Shown here piece by piece: positions 1-9,099 of a DNA stretch of 64,000 nucleotides; positions within the stretch are counted from its first letter, which is position 1; every line of letters starts with the position of its first letter. A model generated the notes under the pieces. That model was not told where the DNA came from. It did not search any database and worked only from the letters and a program-made list of their open reading frames with translations. The DNA comes from Clostridium sp. DL-VIII. GTDB lineage: Bacteria > Bacillota > Clostridia > Clostridiales > Clostridiaceae. Made by a program: the position numbers and the translations under genes. The DNA lies in the NCBI RefSeq assembly GCF_000230835.1, contig NZ_CM001240.1:5540279-5604278 (forward strand), in the 5' to 3' direction.

Positions 1-233
1 ACACCAATAATTGGTGAAGCTACATATGGGTGAGTGTTAAAGAACTCTAAGTGACGTTCTAGCGCTGCAGCTCTTTCTTCTTTAGTCTTATATAATTTTT
101 TGATTGCAGGAATCATTGTAAATGCCCAACCACCGTTTTGCATTCTTTCATAGTTCCAAGAACCTTGAAGGAAAAATGAACGGAACCAAACAGAAATACG
201 ATCTCTTTTTGTTAATTTTAATTCTTTTGCCAT
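1..233 (-). CDS. manZ: PTS mannose-family IID component (5' part, runs off the window)
   Basis: Only the N-terminal 77 codons are present; the rest lies before base 1. The peptide begins MAKELKLTKRDRISVWFRSF and continues with QGSWNYERMQNGGWAF, the conserved opening of mannose/fructose/sorbose IID membrane proteins. With IIC it forms the sugar channel of the mannose-class PTS. The ATG at 231-233 follows a GGGAGAG ribosome binding site, 18 bp after the IIC stop. It is third in the operon order IIAB-IIC-IID, the usual order for this family. Substrate (glucose, mannose or another hexose) cannot be decided from this fragment. Confidence 0.93.
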   Translation of the reverse strand, partial: MAKELKLTKRDRISVWFRSFFLQGSWNYERMQNGGWAFTMIPAIKKLYKTKEERAAALERHLEFFNTHPYVASPIIG

Positions 234-251
234 TTTCGTCTCTCTCCCTTC

Positions 252-1058
252 TTAGTATCTATCGATAAGATCCCCTAAAGGATCACCAGTATTTGAACTT
301 CCACCATTACCTGAACCACCTTGTTTGCTAAGTGCTAGGTAAAGAAGTGCTAAAGCTATACCTATTGCACCAAGTCCGATAAGTGTAATTTGTGAAACAG
401 TTGCTAATACAAAACCAATTGCAAAGAATGGCCATACTTCTTTTGTAGCCATCATATTGATTACCATTGCATAACCAACAGCTACAACCATTCCACCACC
501 GATTGCTAAACCATCTGTTAACCAAGTAGGCATAGCAGCAAGTAATCCTTGAATTGGACCAGCTCCAATTGCTAAAATCAAAGCTGCTGGAATTGCAATA
601 CGTATACCTTGTAAACAAATACCAGCGATTTGCCAAAATTCAATAGCTCCAATATTTCCTTCTTTAGCAGCGGCGTCCATAAAGTGTACAAACGCTGTAG
701 TTATTGTACGACAAATAATTGTTAATAATAGTCCTGCAACTGCTAGAGGAACAGCAATAGCGATTGCTGAAGCAACTCCTGCTTGACCTTGACCTCCAAG
801 AACTAAAATAATTGCGGATGCAACAGATGCGAGCGCTGCATCTGGTGCTACGGCTGCACCGATATTTGCCCAACCTAAGGCAATCATTTGAAGAGTACCG
901 CCTAAGATTAAACATGGTACTAAATTACCTGTAACTAAGCCAATTAATGTACAAGCAATTACTGGCTGATGGAAATGGAATTCATCTAAGATACCTTCTA
1001 CACCAGCTAGAAATGCTACAATGATGACTAATATAATTTGAACTATATTTAAAGTCAT
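252..1058 (-). CDS. manY: PTS mannose-family IIC component
   Basis: Integral membrane protein of 268 aa, the normal length for ManY/IIC of the mannose-fructose-sorbose PTS. It carries the sugar across the membrane while IIAB phosphorylates it. The sequence is a succession of hydrophobic segments, with family motifs such as DEFHFHQPVIACTLIGLVTG near residues 25-45 and GGTLQMIALGWANIGAA near 53-69. The C-terminus is a soluble Gly/Ser-rich tail (GGSGNGGSSNTGDP). It starts 35 bp after the IIAB gene and is followed closely by IID, so the three are surely co-transcribed. Confidence 0.96.
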   Translation of the reverse strand: MTLNIVQIILVIIVAFLAGVEGILDEFHFHQPVIACTLIGLVTGNLVPCLILGGTLQMIALGWANIGAAVAPDAALASVASAIILVLGGQGQAGVASAIAIAVPLAVAGLLLTIICRTITTAFVHFMDAAAKEGNIGAIEFWQIAGICLQGIRIAIPAALILAIGAGPIQGLLAAMPTWLTDGLAIGGGMVVAVGYAMVINMMATKEVWPFFAIGFVLATVSQITLIGLGAIGIALALLYLALSKQGGSGNGGSSNTGDPLGDLIDRY

Positions 1059-1093
1059 GATTATTAATCCTCCTTTTTCTCTAAATAATTAGA

Positions 1094-2071
1094 TTATTTT
1101 AATTTGTTTAATTCCTCTTGTGCCTTTTTAAGTATTTCGTCCATATTTGCTTTTGAATCATTTGGTACTTTACGCACATCAAAAGTAAGTCCAGCTTTTT
1201 TAAGCTTATTAAATATATCGATATCTTCTTGATTGAATGCAAGCACTTTGCTTGGTTGTACCTTACCTATAGAGTGAGCCATTGAACCAACATTGATTGT
1301 TTTTAGTGGTATTCCGCCTTCTACAGCTCTAAGTACATCTTTTGGATTTTCAAAAAGAAGCATTGCACGTTGCCCTCCAAAATGCTTATCATCTTTTGCA
1401 AGTTTAATCATGTGATCAACTGGAACAACATGAGCCTTAACCCCTGGAGGAGATGCTTGTGTGATTAAATTCTTACGAAGCTCATCTCTAGATACATCAT
1501 CTGACACGACAATAATTCGTGTAGGATTTACAGTTTTTGTCCAAGCAGTTGCTACTTGCCCATGAAGTAAACGAGAATCAATACGAGCTAAAACATATTC
1601 GAATGATCCAGGTGCACCTGCATTAGACTGCCCTGCTCCCGCTTCTGCAGATTTACCAGTAACTACTGGTTCCAAGCTTTCTGGCTTAACTTTAACTCCT
1701 TCTCTACCTGCATTTAAGATATAAGCTGCAATTTCATGTGCAGATTCCATTGAAAGACGTGCACCATAAGCTTCAATAAGCATTGGTAAATTCATACCAG
1801 CTACGATTGCCCACTTATCTTTGTGTTCTTCAAATAAAGTATTCGCTTGGTTGAATGGTGTACCACCCCAAAGATCAACTAAGATTAAAACCTCATCTTG
1901 GTTGTCAAAGGATGCAATTGCGTCTTTCACTTTTGCTCTAAGATCATCAGGTCCTTCGCTAGGCATAAGCGTAACAGCTTTTACGTTTTCTTGTTCTCCA
2001 AAAATCATCTTACCAGATTGCAAGATACCGTTAGCAAATTCTCCGTGACTAGCAAGAATAATTCCTACCAT
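1094..2071 (-). CDS. manX: PTS mannose-family IIAB fusion protein
   Basis: Cytoplasmic phosphotransferase of 325 aa that takes phosphate from HPr and passes it to sugar entering through IIC/IID. The IIA domain (about 1-130) has the phosphorylatable His9 in LASHGEFA; the IIB domain (about 157-325) has His170 in RIDSRLLHGQVATAW. They are joined by an Ala/Gly-rich linker (about 140-156), typical of ManX. A strong TAGGAGG site precedes the ATG. First gene of the operon; a promoter and cre site lie about 290 bp upstream, implying a long leader. Length and domain order are normal. Confidence 0.96.
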   Translation of the reverse strand: MVGIILASHGEFANGILQSGKMIFGEQENVKAVTLMPSEGPDDLRAKVKDAIASFDNQDEVLILVDLWGGTPFNQANTLFEEHKDKWAIVAGMNLPMLIEAYGARLSMESAHEIAAYILNAGREGVKVKPESLEPVVTGKSAEAGAGQSNAGAPGSFEYVLARIDSRLLHGQVATAWTKTVNPTRIIVVSDDVSRDELRKNLITQASPPGVKAHVVPVDHMIKLAKDDKHFGGQRAMLLFENPKDVLRAVEGGIPLKTINVGSMAHSIGKVQPSKVLAFNQEDIDIFNKLKKAGLTFDVRKVPNDSKANMDEILKKAQEELNKLK

Positions 2072-2352
2072 TTCTATACCTCCTATTTTTTATTTGTTAC
2101 AAAAACAAAAGGCCTAAGCATTTGGAAATAAAACAAAATACATATATCCGGATTTCGTCACACTATTTGTACATTAAATTAAATCATAAAAATATGATAA
2201 TACCCTATAAAAACTGTACAAAAATATGTGATATAACGAACAAATATTACATCATTTTACTTCTCTATGCTTATGCCTGATCGAATCAGTAACATGCTAG
2301 ATATTATTATTTTATTATAGTCTACTTAGGGCTCTTCACTAGCGCCCCTCCT

Positions 2353-2367
2353 TGACTACGTTTTCAT
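2353..2367 (-). promoter_or_regulatory. cre site (CcpA operator) overlapping the man promoter
   Basis: Minus strand ATGAAAACGTAGTCA fits the Gram-positive cre consensus WTGNAANCGNWNNCW at every fixed position. It overlaps the -10 box by two bases and covers the expected start site, where CcpA binding represses. Inference: this PTS is catabolite repressed. Confidence 0.6.
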
Positions 2368-2394
2368 GATAACACTTTTTTCTTCATTATGCAA
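2366..2394 (-). promoter_or_regulatory. Sigma-A-type promoter of the man PTS operon
   Basis: On the minus strand TTGCAT (2389-2394) and TATCAT (2366-2371) are separated by exactly 17 bp, a good vegetative promoter. The start site would fall near 2359, giving a leader of almost 290 nt. A weaker alternative promoter may lie nearer the gene. No sigma-54 -24/-12 element was found here, although mannose-type PTSs are often LevR/ManR controlled. The rest of 2072-2751 holds only the cre site and a divergent repeat copy. Confidence 0.55.
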
Positions 2395-2511
2395 TATATT
2401 TTTTAAATTTTTTTAGGCATTTTAATAGAATATTTTTTATAATAGAATCTTTCATTCTAATAAAAACGTAGGTATTAATGATATTTTATGAGACTTACAA
2501 GAAATATAATC

Positions 2512-2585
2512 TCATAAACAAATATTTGAGCTAAATAAAAATATTTGTATGTTTAATGATTAGGCGAAGCGGTTCCTTTGAAACT
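2512..2585. repeat. Divergent copy of the hairpin-plus-tail repeat (family A)
   Basis: Arms ACAAATATTT (2518-2527) and AAATATTTGT (2539-2548) form a hairpin. It is followed by GGCGAAGCGGTTCCTTTGAAACT, related to the tail GGCGAAGCGTGACCTTTTAAATC of the copy at 50304. It sits about 170 bp beyond the end of the ABC transporter gene, where it could end minus-strand transcription. Confidence 0.45.
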
Positions 2586-2751
2586 TATTATCAGTTACCA
2601 TCCTTTTATTGATTAATGTAAGTAATTCATATTATAAATACTCTATCTAGCACTTGAAGCTGTTTTGCAGAGCATCAACTTTACAAATTATATGCTAAGT
2701 ATCCACCTCTATTTTTGTTCTTTGACCGATTTTCTTGACTTTGAACACATA

Positions 2752-4371
2752 TTATTTATTCCCCAATTGAATCTTTTTATCTAAATATTGAAATAGATCT
2801 TCATCATGTGATATTACAATTAAGATCTCGCTATGCTCTTTTGCAATATAATTAATAATATCTTTTTTCGCTTTACTATCTAAAAATGTCGTTGGCTCAT
2901 CTAATATGATAACACTTGGCTTTCTTACTAATGTTCTTACAAGAGATATCATTTTTTTCTGTCCACCAGATAAATTTTTTCCTCCTTCTAAAATTGGTAG
3001 AGATAGCAAATCATCATAAGATTTAATATTCAAATTATCTAGCAACCCAGTTTTTTCAATAGCTTCTTTGATATCATAATCTGTGATGTCATCATTTCCG
3101 CATGCAATGTTATCATATAAAGATCCATTAAATAAAAATGTATCCTGAAATACTATTGCTATCTGCTTTCTAATACTCTCTATTGAATATCTCCTATAAT
3201 CTTGATTATTAAATATTATAAGGCCTTGTATATTATCATAAAATCTCAATAATAATTTTGTTATTGTTGTTTTCCCGCTACCATTAGGTCCGCAAATTAG
3301 AAATTTATTTGATTTATTTACCTTAAAACTTAAATTATTAAGTACCTTCTTGTTCTCATAAGAAAAAGATACAGATTTAAATTCGATAGAATCTATTAAT
3401 TTAAGACTTTCTCCTTCTAAAATATCTTGTTGTTGCACTGAATTAAAGAACTCTAATCTCTTTTTTAATATACTGGCTGGTTGATACAGTGTATATATCA
3501 TTGAAGCTAATTGTGCTGGTGTTAAAGCCAATGAAGTATATTGGGTAATTTCTAGATATTGCCCCAAAGATACTTTTTCATTACTAAATAATACTGTAAA
3601 AATTATAGTAATACTAACTGTAACCAACACATTGATCAAGGTTAACATCTCACTATTTATTGAAAAAAAAGTATTTTGACGTCTTTCCTTTAAATATATT
3701 TCTTTATTTATATTATTGATTTGATTTAATTTAAGAGATGAAAGATTAAAACCTTTAACTTCATTAATTCCAGATATACTTTCGAGCATAACTTGATTTG
3801 ATTTTGTTTGGAGATTGATTAATTCTATTGTTTCAGCTTTATATTTTTTTGAAAATCTATAAGATGCGACCGCAATTATTGGGAATGCCAGTATATATAT
3901 AATTACAAAAGATAGACTAATACGAATTGACATTATTATAGCAAATATTGATGATATTATAGATACAATAATATTGGTTAATTGTGGAGTAAACAATGAT
4001 GAAATGCTATCCACTTCATTAATTCTTTGAGATAATTCGCCATTGCTAATCTTATCGAAAAAATTTAAAGGTGAGTTAAATACCTTTAATACTACTTTCT
4101 TTTTCAGATTTTCTGCCACTGAAATCCCTAAAGATTTTATTGATATATTAATCCACAAATTTGCTAAACTTTTTAGTATATTTAATATGAGTATAAATAC
4201 TACACATCTATATATTATTGCTACATCATTCTTAAGAAAACCATTATCAATAATCATTCGTGATAATATTGGTAATATATTAAGTGCTAATGAACTAATA
4301 ATTGCTAATGCTGATAAGCTCAAAATTTTGATCACAATATTTTTTTTATTAGTAATCCAATCTGTATTCAC
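2752..4371 (-). CDS. ABC exporter, fused membrane and ATPase domains
   Basis: Half-size ABC exporter of 539 aa. An N-terminal block of about six membrane helices (about 1-290) is followed by an ATPase with Walker A CGPNGSGKTT, Q-loop, signature LSGGQKK, Walker B VIILDEPT and the H-loop ISHD. The GTG at 4369-4371 is chosen because AAAGGGAG lies 7 bases before it. The frame stays open 14 codons further to a TTG without a ribosome site. There is no C39 peptidase domain, so a leader would have to be removed elsewhere. It follows the radical SAM gene almost without a gap, suggesting export of a modified peptide. The cargo is not identifiable. Confidence 0.88.
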   Translation of the reverse strand: MNTDWITNKKNIVIKILSLSALAIISSLALNILPILSRMIIDNGFLKNDVAIIYRCVVFILILNILKSLANLWINISIKSLGISVAENLKKKVVLKVFNSPLNFFDKISNGELSQRINEVDSISSLFTPQLTNIIVSIISSIFAIIMSIRISLSFVIIYILAFPIIAVASYRFSKKYKAETIELINLQTKSNQVMLESISGINEVKGFNLSSLKLNQINNINKEIYLKERRQNTFFSINSEMLTLINVLVTVSITIIFTVLFSNEKVSLGQYLEITQYTSLALTPAQLASMIYTLYQPASILKKRLEFFNSVQQQDILEGESLKLIDSIEFKSVSFSYENKKVLNNLSFKVNKSNKFLICGPNGSGKTTITKLLLRFYDNIQGLIIFNNQDYRRYSIESIRKQIAIVFQDTFLFNGSLYDNIACGNDDITDYDIKEAIEKTGLLDNLNIKSYDDLLSLPILEGGKNLSGGQKKMISLVRTLVRKPSVIILDEPTTFLDSKAKKDIINYIAKEHSEILIVISHDEDLFQYLDKKIQLGNK

Positions 4372-4385
4372 ACCAAAACTCCCTT

Positions 4386-5333
4386 TTACATTATTTTTTT
4401 TGCAATGTTGCAAAAAAATTCACTTTTAAGATTTTTTGTAGCAGAATATTCGATAGCTCTACAATCAAAACACTGAATACGATATTTACATTTATTACAA
4501 GGTTTTATTTTTGATTTACTTATATACCAATATTCCCTATATGAATTCTGTGATAATATTTTGGGCAATGTGTTAGTGTTCAAATCTCCCAATTCAAAAT
4601 CTCTAAGATATGGGCAAACATAAACTTTACCATTTGAAGCAATAAATAATTGCCTATATAAACAAGGATTTACATTAGCTAACATCTCGTATGAAATATA
4701 ATTTACATCTATCATTCTATCATAAGGTGCGTTAATTGCATTAATTGATAACAATTCATCTGTATATAGAATCTTTTCTCCGATGGGAATATTTAAATTA
4801 CTAATCTTTGAATCTTTATCTCTTCTAGAAGCACTATATCTATTAATTAACATCGTTCCTGAAATAGGTATATTATATTTTTTCATTAATAAAACATTAT
4901 TAATAACTTTATCAAAAATATTTTCTTGATTTGTTACCATCTTATAATCAATTTTATTATACCCTAAGAAATTTATATTTACTTTGATATTTTTAAATTT
5001 GCTTAACTCCTCAATTACATTTTTATCTAAAAAATAACCATTTGTAAATATACTTATGTTTCCACAAAAATTAGCATCATTAGCATAAGTCACTATATCT
5101 TTTACAGACACATATAGATTATAAAATGGATCTCCACCTAAAATAATTATTTTTTGTACGCCTAATTTTATAACATCTTCTACAAGCTTCTTATAATTTG
5201 ATATTAAACAATCATAATTCCATCTTTTACAAAAGCATGATGCTGCAGCAGAAGCATTATCTTTATTACAAAAATAACAATTTAGAGAACATGAAACACT
5301 TGTTTCAAAAATAACTTTATTTAAATTGAACAA
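4386..5333 (-). CDS. Radical SAM protein with C-terminal Cys cluster (probable peptide maturase)
   Basis: 315 aa. The radical SAM signature is C15-x3-C19-x2-C22 (CSLNCYFC), followed by GGDPFYN, the glycine-rich SAM-binding strand. The C-terminal third has further cysteines (NPCLYRQ, VYVCPYLRD, KPCNKCKYRIQCFDCR, FFCNIAKK), spaced like a SPASM/twitch domain that binds auxiliary Fe-S clusters. Such enzymes typically crosslink or epimerise ribosomal peptides. The start codon is TTG at 5331-5333 with AGGAG nine bases upstream. It is followed directly by an ABC exporter, the usual RiPP arrangement, but no convincing precursor gene was found. The exact reaction is unknown; a non-peptide substrate remains possible. 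Confidence 0.85.
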   Translation of the reverse strand: MFNLNKVIFETSVSCSLNCYFCNKDNASAAASCFCKRWNYDCLISNYKKLVEDVIKLGVQKIIILGGDPFYNLYVSVKDIVTYANDANFCGNISIFTNGYFLDKNVIEELSKFKNIKVNINFLGYNKIDYKMVTNQENIFDKVINNVLLMKKYNIPISGTMLINRYSASRRDKDSKISNLNIPIGEKILYTDELLSINAINAPYDRMIDVNYISYEMLANVNPCLYRQLFIASNGKVYVCPYLRDFELGDLNTNTLPKILSQNSYREYWYISKSKIKPCNKCKYRIQCFDCRAIEYSATKNLKSEFFCNIAKKIM

Positions 5334-5369
5334 ATAAACTTGCTCCTATGCTATTGAATCTAAAGCAAG

Positions 5370-5435
5370 TTAACCCGAATCTAATGTAGTGTTACCATTA
5401 GTATCAGTTGTAACATAATTCGTAGCTTCATCCTA
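5370..5435 (-). other. In-frame codons after an amber stop, upstream of the radical SAM gene
   Basis: After the TAG (5433-5435) that ends the beta-propeller gene the same frame continues for 20 sense codons to a TAA at 5370-5372. They read D-E-A-T-N-Y-V-T-T-D-T-N-G-N-T-T-L-D-S-G, a polar Thr/Asn/Asp-rich stretch. It has no start codon of its own. It could be a lost C-terminal extension, a readthrough tail, or the 3' remnant of a small peptide gene next to the maturase. Confidence 0.4.
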
Positions 5436-6767
5436 CTTAAATGTAATAATATTGACCTCATTCTTATCTGTAAAAACAAAATTATTTTTTTCTATCTTTT
5501 CACTGCCTGAAAAAAATAATATTTTTTTACTATCTCCACTCCATTGGACTGCATTAGAAATTGTTCTTGGAAAATTAATACCTCTATATATGCATATTTT
5601 ACTTGTTAAGCTGTTTCCGTTTATTTTAGCAGCATATAAATTCCACTGCTTCTTACCATCTTCTAACTCCTTATTAAGGTAAATCACCTTTGTCTTATCT
5701 GGTGATACCCAAATTGCTGAACAATATGAACCTTCTGCATCTGTATTTACATGTGGAATCACGTTATAGAATTTCTTACTGTCTACATCATAAATATAGG
5801 TTCCATCTTTACCTTCTATCGTAGCATTTAATATTATTTTTTTACCTTCCTCTAATATAGAATAGTCATTTGATGGTATGCCGCTTTCTTTACTATAATC
5901 TGAACTCTGTGTATCACGATACGGTAATACTAAAACCTCTTCAATTTTTTGACTACTGCTGTTTATTTTAAATATTCCTGTTCTTTGGTATCTTGAATCA
6001 TTATTTTTATTTTGTGTACCGATAAAATATATATTTTCTCCATTTTCACTATAAAAACTAGGTATTGTCCCAATCCATAAATTATCACTTTTAACTTTAA
6101 GCTTTTTTGAAGATTTCTCTTTAACATTATATAAATCCAAATCACCATCATAATAACTTATTATATAACTTCCGTCCTTTGACCAATTCCCTTTTACATT
6201 TCCGATGTCTTCCTTAACGTCACTTGCTTTTTGGTAAACCGTACTTGAATCATTTTTTAAATCGTATATTAAGTAATTGTTATCCTTAATGTAAGTTATC
6301 TTATTAACATTGGGTTCTAAATCGGACCATAAACTGCTCACTTCTATACCCAATGGCAATGGCTTTTTTTCTAAAGTTGAAAGCTTTAATCTGTATATAT
6401 TGCCATAAATATCATCGTTTGCCTCGTCAAAAAGTTTATCATCCTTTTCATTACTTGTATCAAATTCATTAGGATATTTTTTATAAAACTCTTCTTGGCT
6501 TAATCCAATACCAACCAAAGCTTCATCATCACCTATAAATCCAAAATTTTCTGAAAAACCTTCTACATTTCCATACGATTGTCTATTTACTATTTCTAAA
6601 GGCTTGTCATCTTCTCCTAATGCCGAATTATCTTCATTAACTATTACAATATTATTCGAAAACTTTTCTACTCGTGCACTAATATATCTCTCTATTTCAA
6701 AACTTCCTCCTAATATTATAATTGGAATTGCAATTTCTATTATCAATAATATTTTTTTATTTTTCAT
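5433..6767 (-). CDS. Membrane-anchored beta-propeller (TolB/WD40-like) protein
   Basis: About 444 aa from the ATG at 6765-6767, preferred because AAAGGA lies before it; two in-frame codons upstream give a less likely 458-aa form. The N-terminus is a single hydrophobic segment (KKILLIIEIAIPIIILGG) acting as signal-anchor, then an acidic linker. About 300 residues follow with repeated strands ending in patterns such as WSKDGSYIISY, YSENGENIYFIG, VSPDKTKVIYL and WSGDSKKILFFSG. These resemble the blades of TolB/DPP4-type propellers. It probably acts outside the membrane and is co-directional with the two-component pair, perhaps sensing an envelope signal. No catalytic residues are recognised. Confidence 0.7.
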   Translation of the reverse strand: MKNKKILLIIEIAIPIIILGGSFEIERYISARVEKFSNNIVIVNEDNSALGEDDKPLEIVNRQSYGNVEGFSENFGFIGDDEALVGIGLSQEEFYKKYPNEFDTSNEKDDKLFDEANDDIYGNIYRLKLSTLEKKPLPLGIEVSSLWSDLEPNVNKITYIKDNNYLIYDLKNDSSTVYQKASDVKEDIGNVKGNWSKDGSYIISYYDGDLDLYNVKEKSSKKLKVKSDNLWIGTIPSFYSENGENIYFIGTQNKNNDSRYQRTGIFKINSSSQKIEEVLVLPYRDTQSSDYSKESGIPSNDYSILEEGKKIILNATIEGKDGTYIYDVDSKKFYNVIPHVNTDAEGSYCSAIWVSPDKTKVIYLNKELEDGKKQWNLYAAKINGNSLTSKICIYRGINFPRTISNAVQWSGDSKKILFFSGSEKIEKNNFVFTDKNEVNIITFK

Positions 6768-6890
6768 TATTACATCTGTCCTTTCCTTCATCAAATAAAA
6801 ATATAACAAAAATAAAATTATATTTTTAATTTACATGCTTATACAAATACAGCTAACTTATAATGAAATAATAAATCTAAAATATTGCTA

Positions 6891-8396
6891 TCATTTAATC
6901 AACTTATTGCCAACTTGTAAATACATAGGAAGTTTTATATACACTGTCGTTCCATTATTGTCTTTACTTTCAATATTTATTAAACCTTTATACTTATCTA
7001 CTATTGCTTTAACTATAGATAATCCAAGTCCATTCCCTTGTATCATGTTTAATGAATCTTTATCTTCTCTGTAAAAAGGTTCAAATATTTTTTCTATTGC
7101 CTCTTCGCTTATGCCTTTTCCTTCATCCGCTACAATAATATTGCAGTATCCATCCTCTACGAACATATTTATTCTTACAATAGATTTCACATTTCCATAC
7201 TTTATAGAATTATCTATTATGTTTATAAGCATTCTCCATACGTCATGCCTCTCTGCTAAAATATATACTTCTTCCTCTAGAGTTTTTTCTATTGTAATCT
7301 CATATTTTTTGGCCTTAACACCCATATCCTCGCATATATTTTTTATAACAAGGGACATATCGAGTTTTTCTTTAACTCTCCTCTCTCTTTTTGACTCTAA
7401 TTTAGACATATTTAAAATATCTGCAATCATTTGATGGAGTTTATTTGATTCCTTTTTTATTTTAGAAGCTGCCTTTTTAATAAGTTTTTTATCAGAGCTT
7501 CCCTCATCTAAAATTATCTGAGAATATCCATCAATTATGGTTAATGGGGTTTTCATTTCATGTGTTACATTATCAAAAAACACTTTCCTGTGTCCTTCAA
7601 TTTTAATTAAATCATCCCTATCCTTTTTTATTGTTTCTATTTGCTCCTTTATTTTATCTTTCATTATATTAAAGCTTTCTCCAAGCTCACCAATTTCATC
7701 ATTAGAACCTATGAATACATTTGCCTCAAAGTTACCATCGCTAATCTCTTTTGTACTTCTGTTTAGTTTTATAATTGGAATAATTATTTTTGTAGAAAGA
7801 AGGAATGAAAATATGAATAATATTAAAAATGTAGAAAACATAAATATTTTTATTTTGAATATCAAATCATTACCAGTTTCAAATAATTCTGTATAATCTT
7901 TTTCATATCTCAAAATTCCTAATGTATTTCCCTCCGTAAACAACGGTTCTGAAAAAATAACTTTATAAGTTTTATCTATTTTTAGAATTTTATATGCTGA
8001 TTTTCCTTTTATAGCTGACTTTAAATCCTCTAAGCCATCATCTATACTGTCACCAATATCTGAATAAATATCTCCTTTTCCATAATCTGTATCCAAAAGC
8101 AGCGTGCCATCATTTCTATATAATACAATTCTATTATTAACCTTTAATGATATGGCTGTTCCTATGAAATTTACATGCATATTGAAATCATCCTCATTTG
8201 GTTTTATATTATTTATCGCAAGAAACTGCTTGCAATATATATTTAAATCCCTCTGAGAGCTTAAAAGTTCACCTTTTATAATATTTTGATTATTTTTCAT
8301 CACTATATTGCTTATAAAAAAAGTCATAAAGTTAAAAGCAAAACAAAAGATAACAAGAAGTCCTATTGCAAATTTATATCTAATTGAAAATCTCAT
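6891..8396 (-). CDS. Sensor histidine kinase
   Basis: 501 aa, classical membrane sensor kinase. TM1 is about 9-31, an extracellular sensor region about 32-178, TM2 about 179-203, HAMP about 203-255. HisKA carries the phospho-acceptor His279 in NVTHEMKTPLT. HATPase has the N-box INIIDNSIKYG, G1 VADEGKGI, F-box IFEPFYR and G2 GNGLGLSIVKA. It is paired with the response regulator four bases upstream. The extracellular part resembles no domain I can name. It probably controls the downstream propeller/radical SAM/ABC genes, an inference from order. Confidence 0.95.
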   Translation of the reverse strand: MRFSIRYKFAIGLLVIFCFAFNFMTFFISNIVMKNNQNIIKGELLSSQRDLNIYCKQFLAINNIKPNEDDFNMHVNFIGTAISLKVNNRIVLYRNDGTLLLDTDYGKGDIYSDIGDSIDDGLEDLKSAIKGKSAYKILKIDKTYKVIFSEPLFTEGNTLGILRYEKDYTELFETGNDLIFKIKIFMFSTFLILFIFSFLLSTKIIIPIIKLNRSTKEISDGNFEANVFIGSNDEIGELGESFNIMKDKIKEQIETIKKDRDDLIKIEGHRKVFFDNVTHEMKTPLTIIDGYSQIILDEGSSDKKLIKKAASKIKKESNKLHQMIADILNMSKLESKRERRVKEKLDMSLVIKNICEDMGVKAKKYEITIEKTLEEEVYILAERHDVWRMLINIIDNSIKYGNVKSIVRINMFVEDGYCNIIVADEGKGISEEAIEKIFEPFYREDKDSLNMIQGNGLGLSIVKAIVDKYKGLINIESKDNNGTTVYIKLPMYLQVGNKLIK

Positions 8397-8400
8397 TTTT

Positions 8401-9099
8401 TTATCCTTTCATAGATTGAACCATTTTATATCCAACGCCAAAAATTGTTTCAATAATGGATTCACTACTTTCACTTTCCAACTTTTTTCTAAGCCTTTGA
8501 ACATGAACATCAACAGTTCTACTATCCCCTTCAAAATCATAACCCCAAATTTTTTCCAATAGTTTTTCTCTAGACATTACTATATTTCTATTTTTAGCAA
8601 AGGTTAAAAGGAGATCATATTCTTTAGGCTTTAATTTAATAATATGCCCTCCTTTAAAAACTTCCCTACTATCTTCATTTATTTTTATATCTTCAGAAAT
8701 TTTGATTATATTTGCATTATTTGTTTCTATGAGGCTATCCATTCTTCTTAAACATGCTTTTACTCTTGCCATTACTTCTCTTATGTCAAAAGGCTTGGTT
8801 ATATAATCATCAGCCCCTAACTCGAGACCTAATATTTTATCAACAATATCATTTCTAGCTGTAAGCATAATGATTGGTATATTATATTCCTTAGATACTT
8901 TTCTGCAAACATCATATCCATTCATATCAGGGAGCATTAAATCCAAAATTATCAAGTCTATTTTTTCACTTGATAATATATTTATTCCATCAATACCATT
9001 TTCAGCTTCCTTCACATTAAAGCCTTCTTTTTTTATGTAATGCATTATTATATCTCTTATGTCCTCTTCATCCTCAATAATAAGTATAGTTCTATCCAT
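8401..9099 (-). CDS. OmpR/PhoB-family response regulator
   Basis: 232 aa. The receiver domain has the acidic pocket at residues 10-12, phospho-acceptor Asp53 (LIILDLMLPDMNG) and the conserved Lys in TKPF. The C-terminal winged helix contains LKPKEYDLLLTFAKN and DSRTVDVHVQRLRKKLE. It is the first gene of the run RR-kinase-propeller-radical SAM-ABC, and so is probably autoregulated with its targets. Length and motifs are all normal. The upstream 9100-9397 contains nothing beyond a presumed promoter. Confidence 0.95.
   Translation of the reverse strand: MDRTILIIEDEEDIRDIIMHYIKKEGFNVKEAENGIDGINILSSEKIDLIILDLMLPDMNGYDVCRKVSKEYNIPIIMLTARNDIVDKILGLELGADDYITKPFDIREVMARVKACLRRMDSLIETNNANIIKISEDIKINEDSREVFKGGHIIKLKPKEYDLLLTFAKNRNIVMSREKLLEKIWGYDFEGDSRTVDVHVQRLRKKLESESSESIIETIFGVGYKMVQSMKG

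Noticed and set aside
1821..2131. Plus-strand open frames over the manX gene
   Set aside because: Antisense shadows of a well supported gene.
2072..2352. Sigma-54 promoter upstream of the mannose PTS
   Set aside because: No GG-N10-GC element with correct spacing was found; a vegetative promoter fits better.
2700..2752. Very short minus-strand ORF (13 codons) right after the ABC exporter, considered as RiPP precursor
   Set aside because: No ribosome site, no leader-like or core-like composition, much too short.
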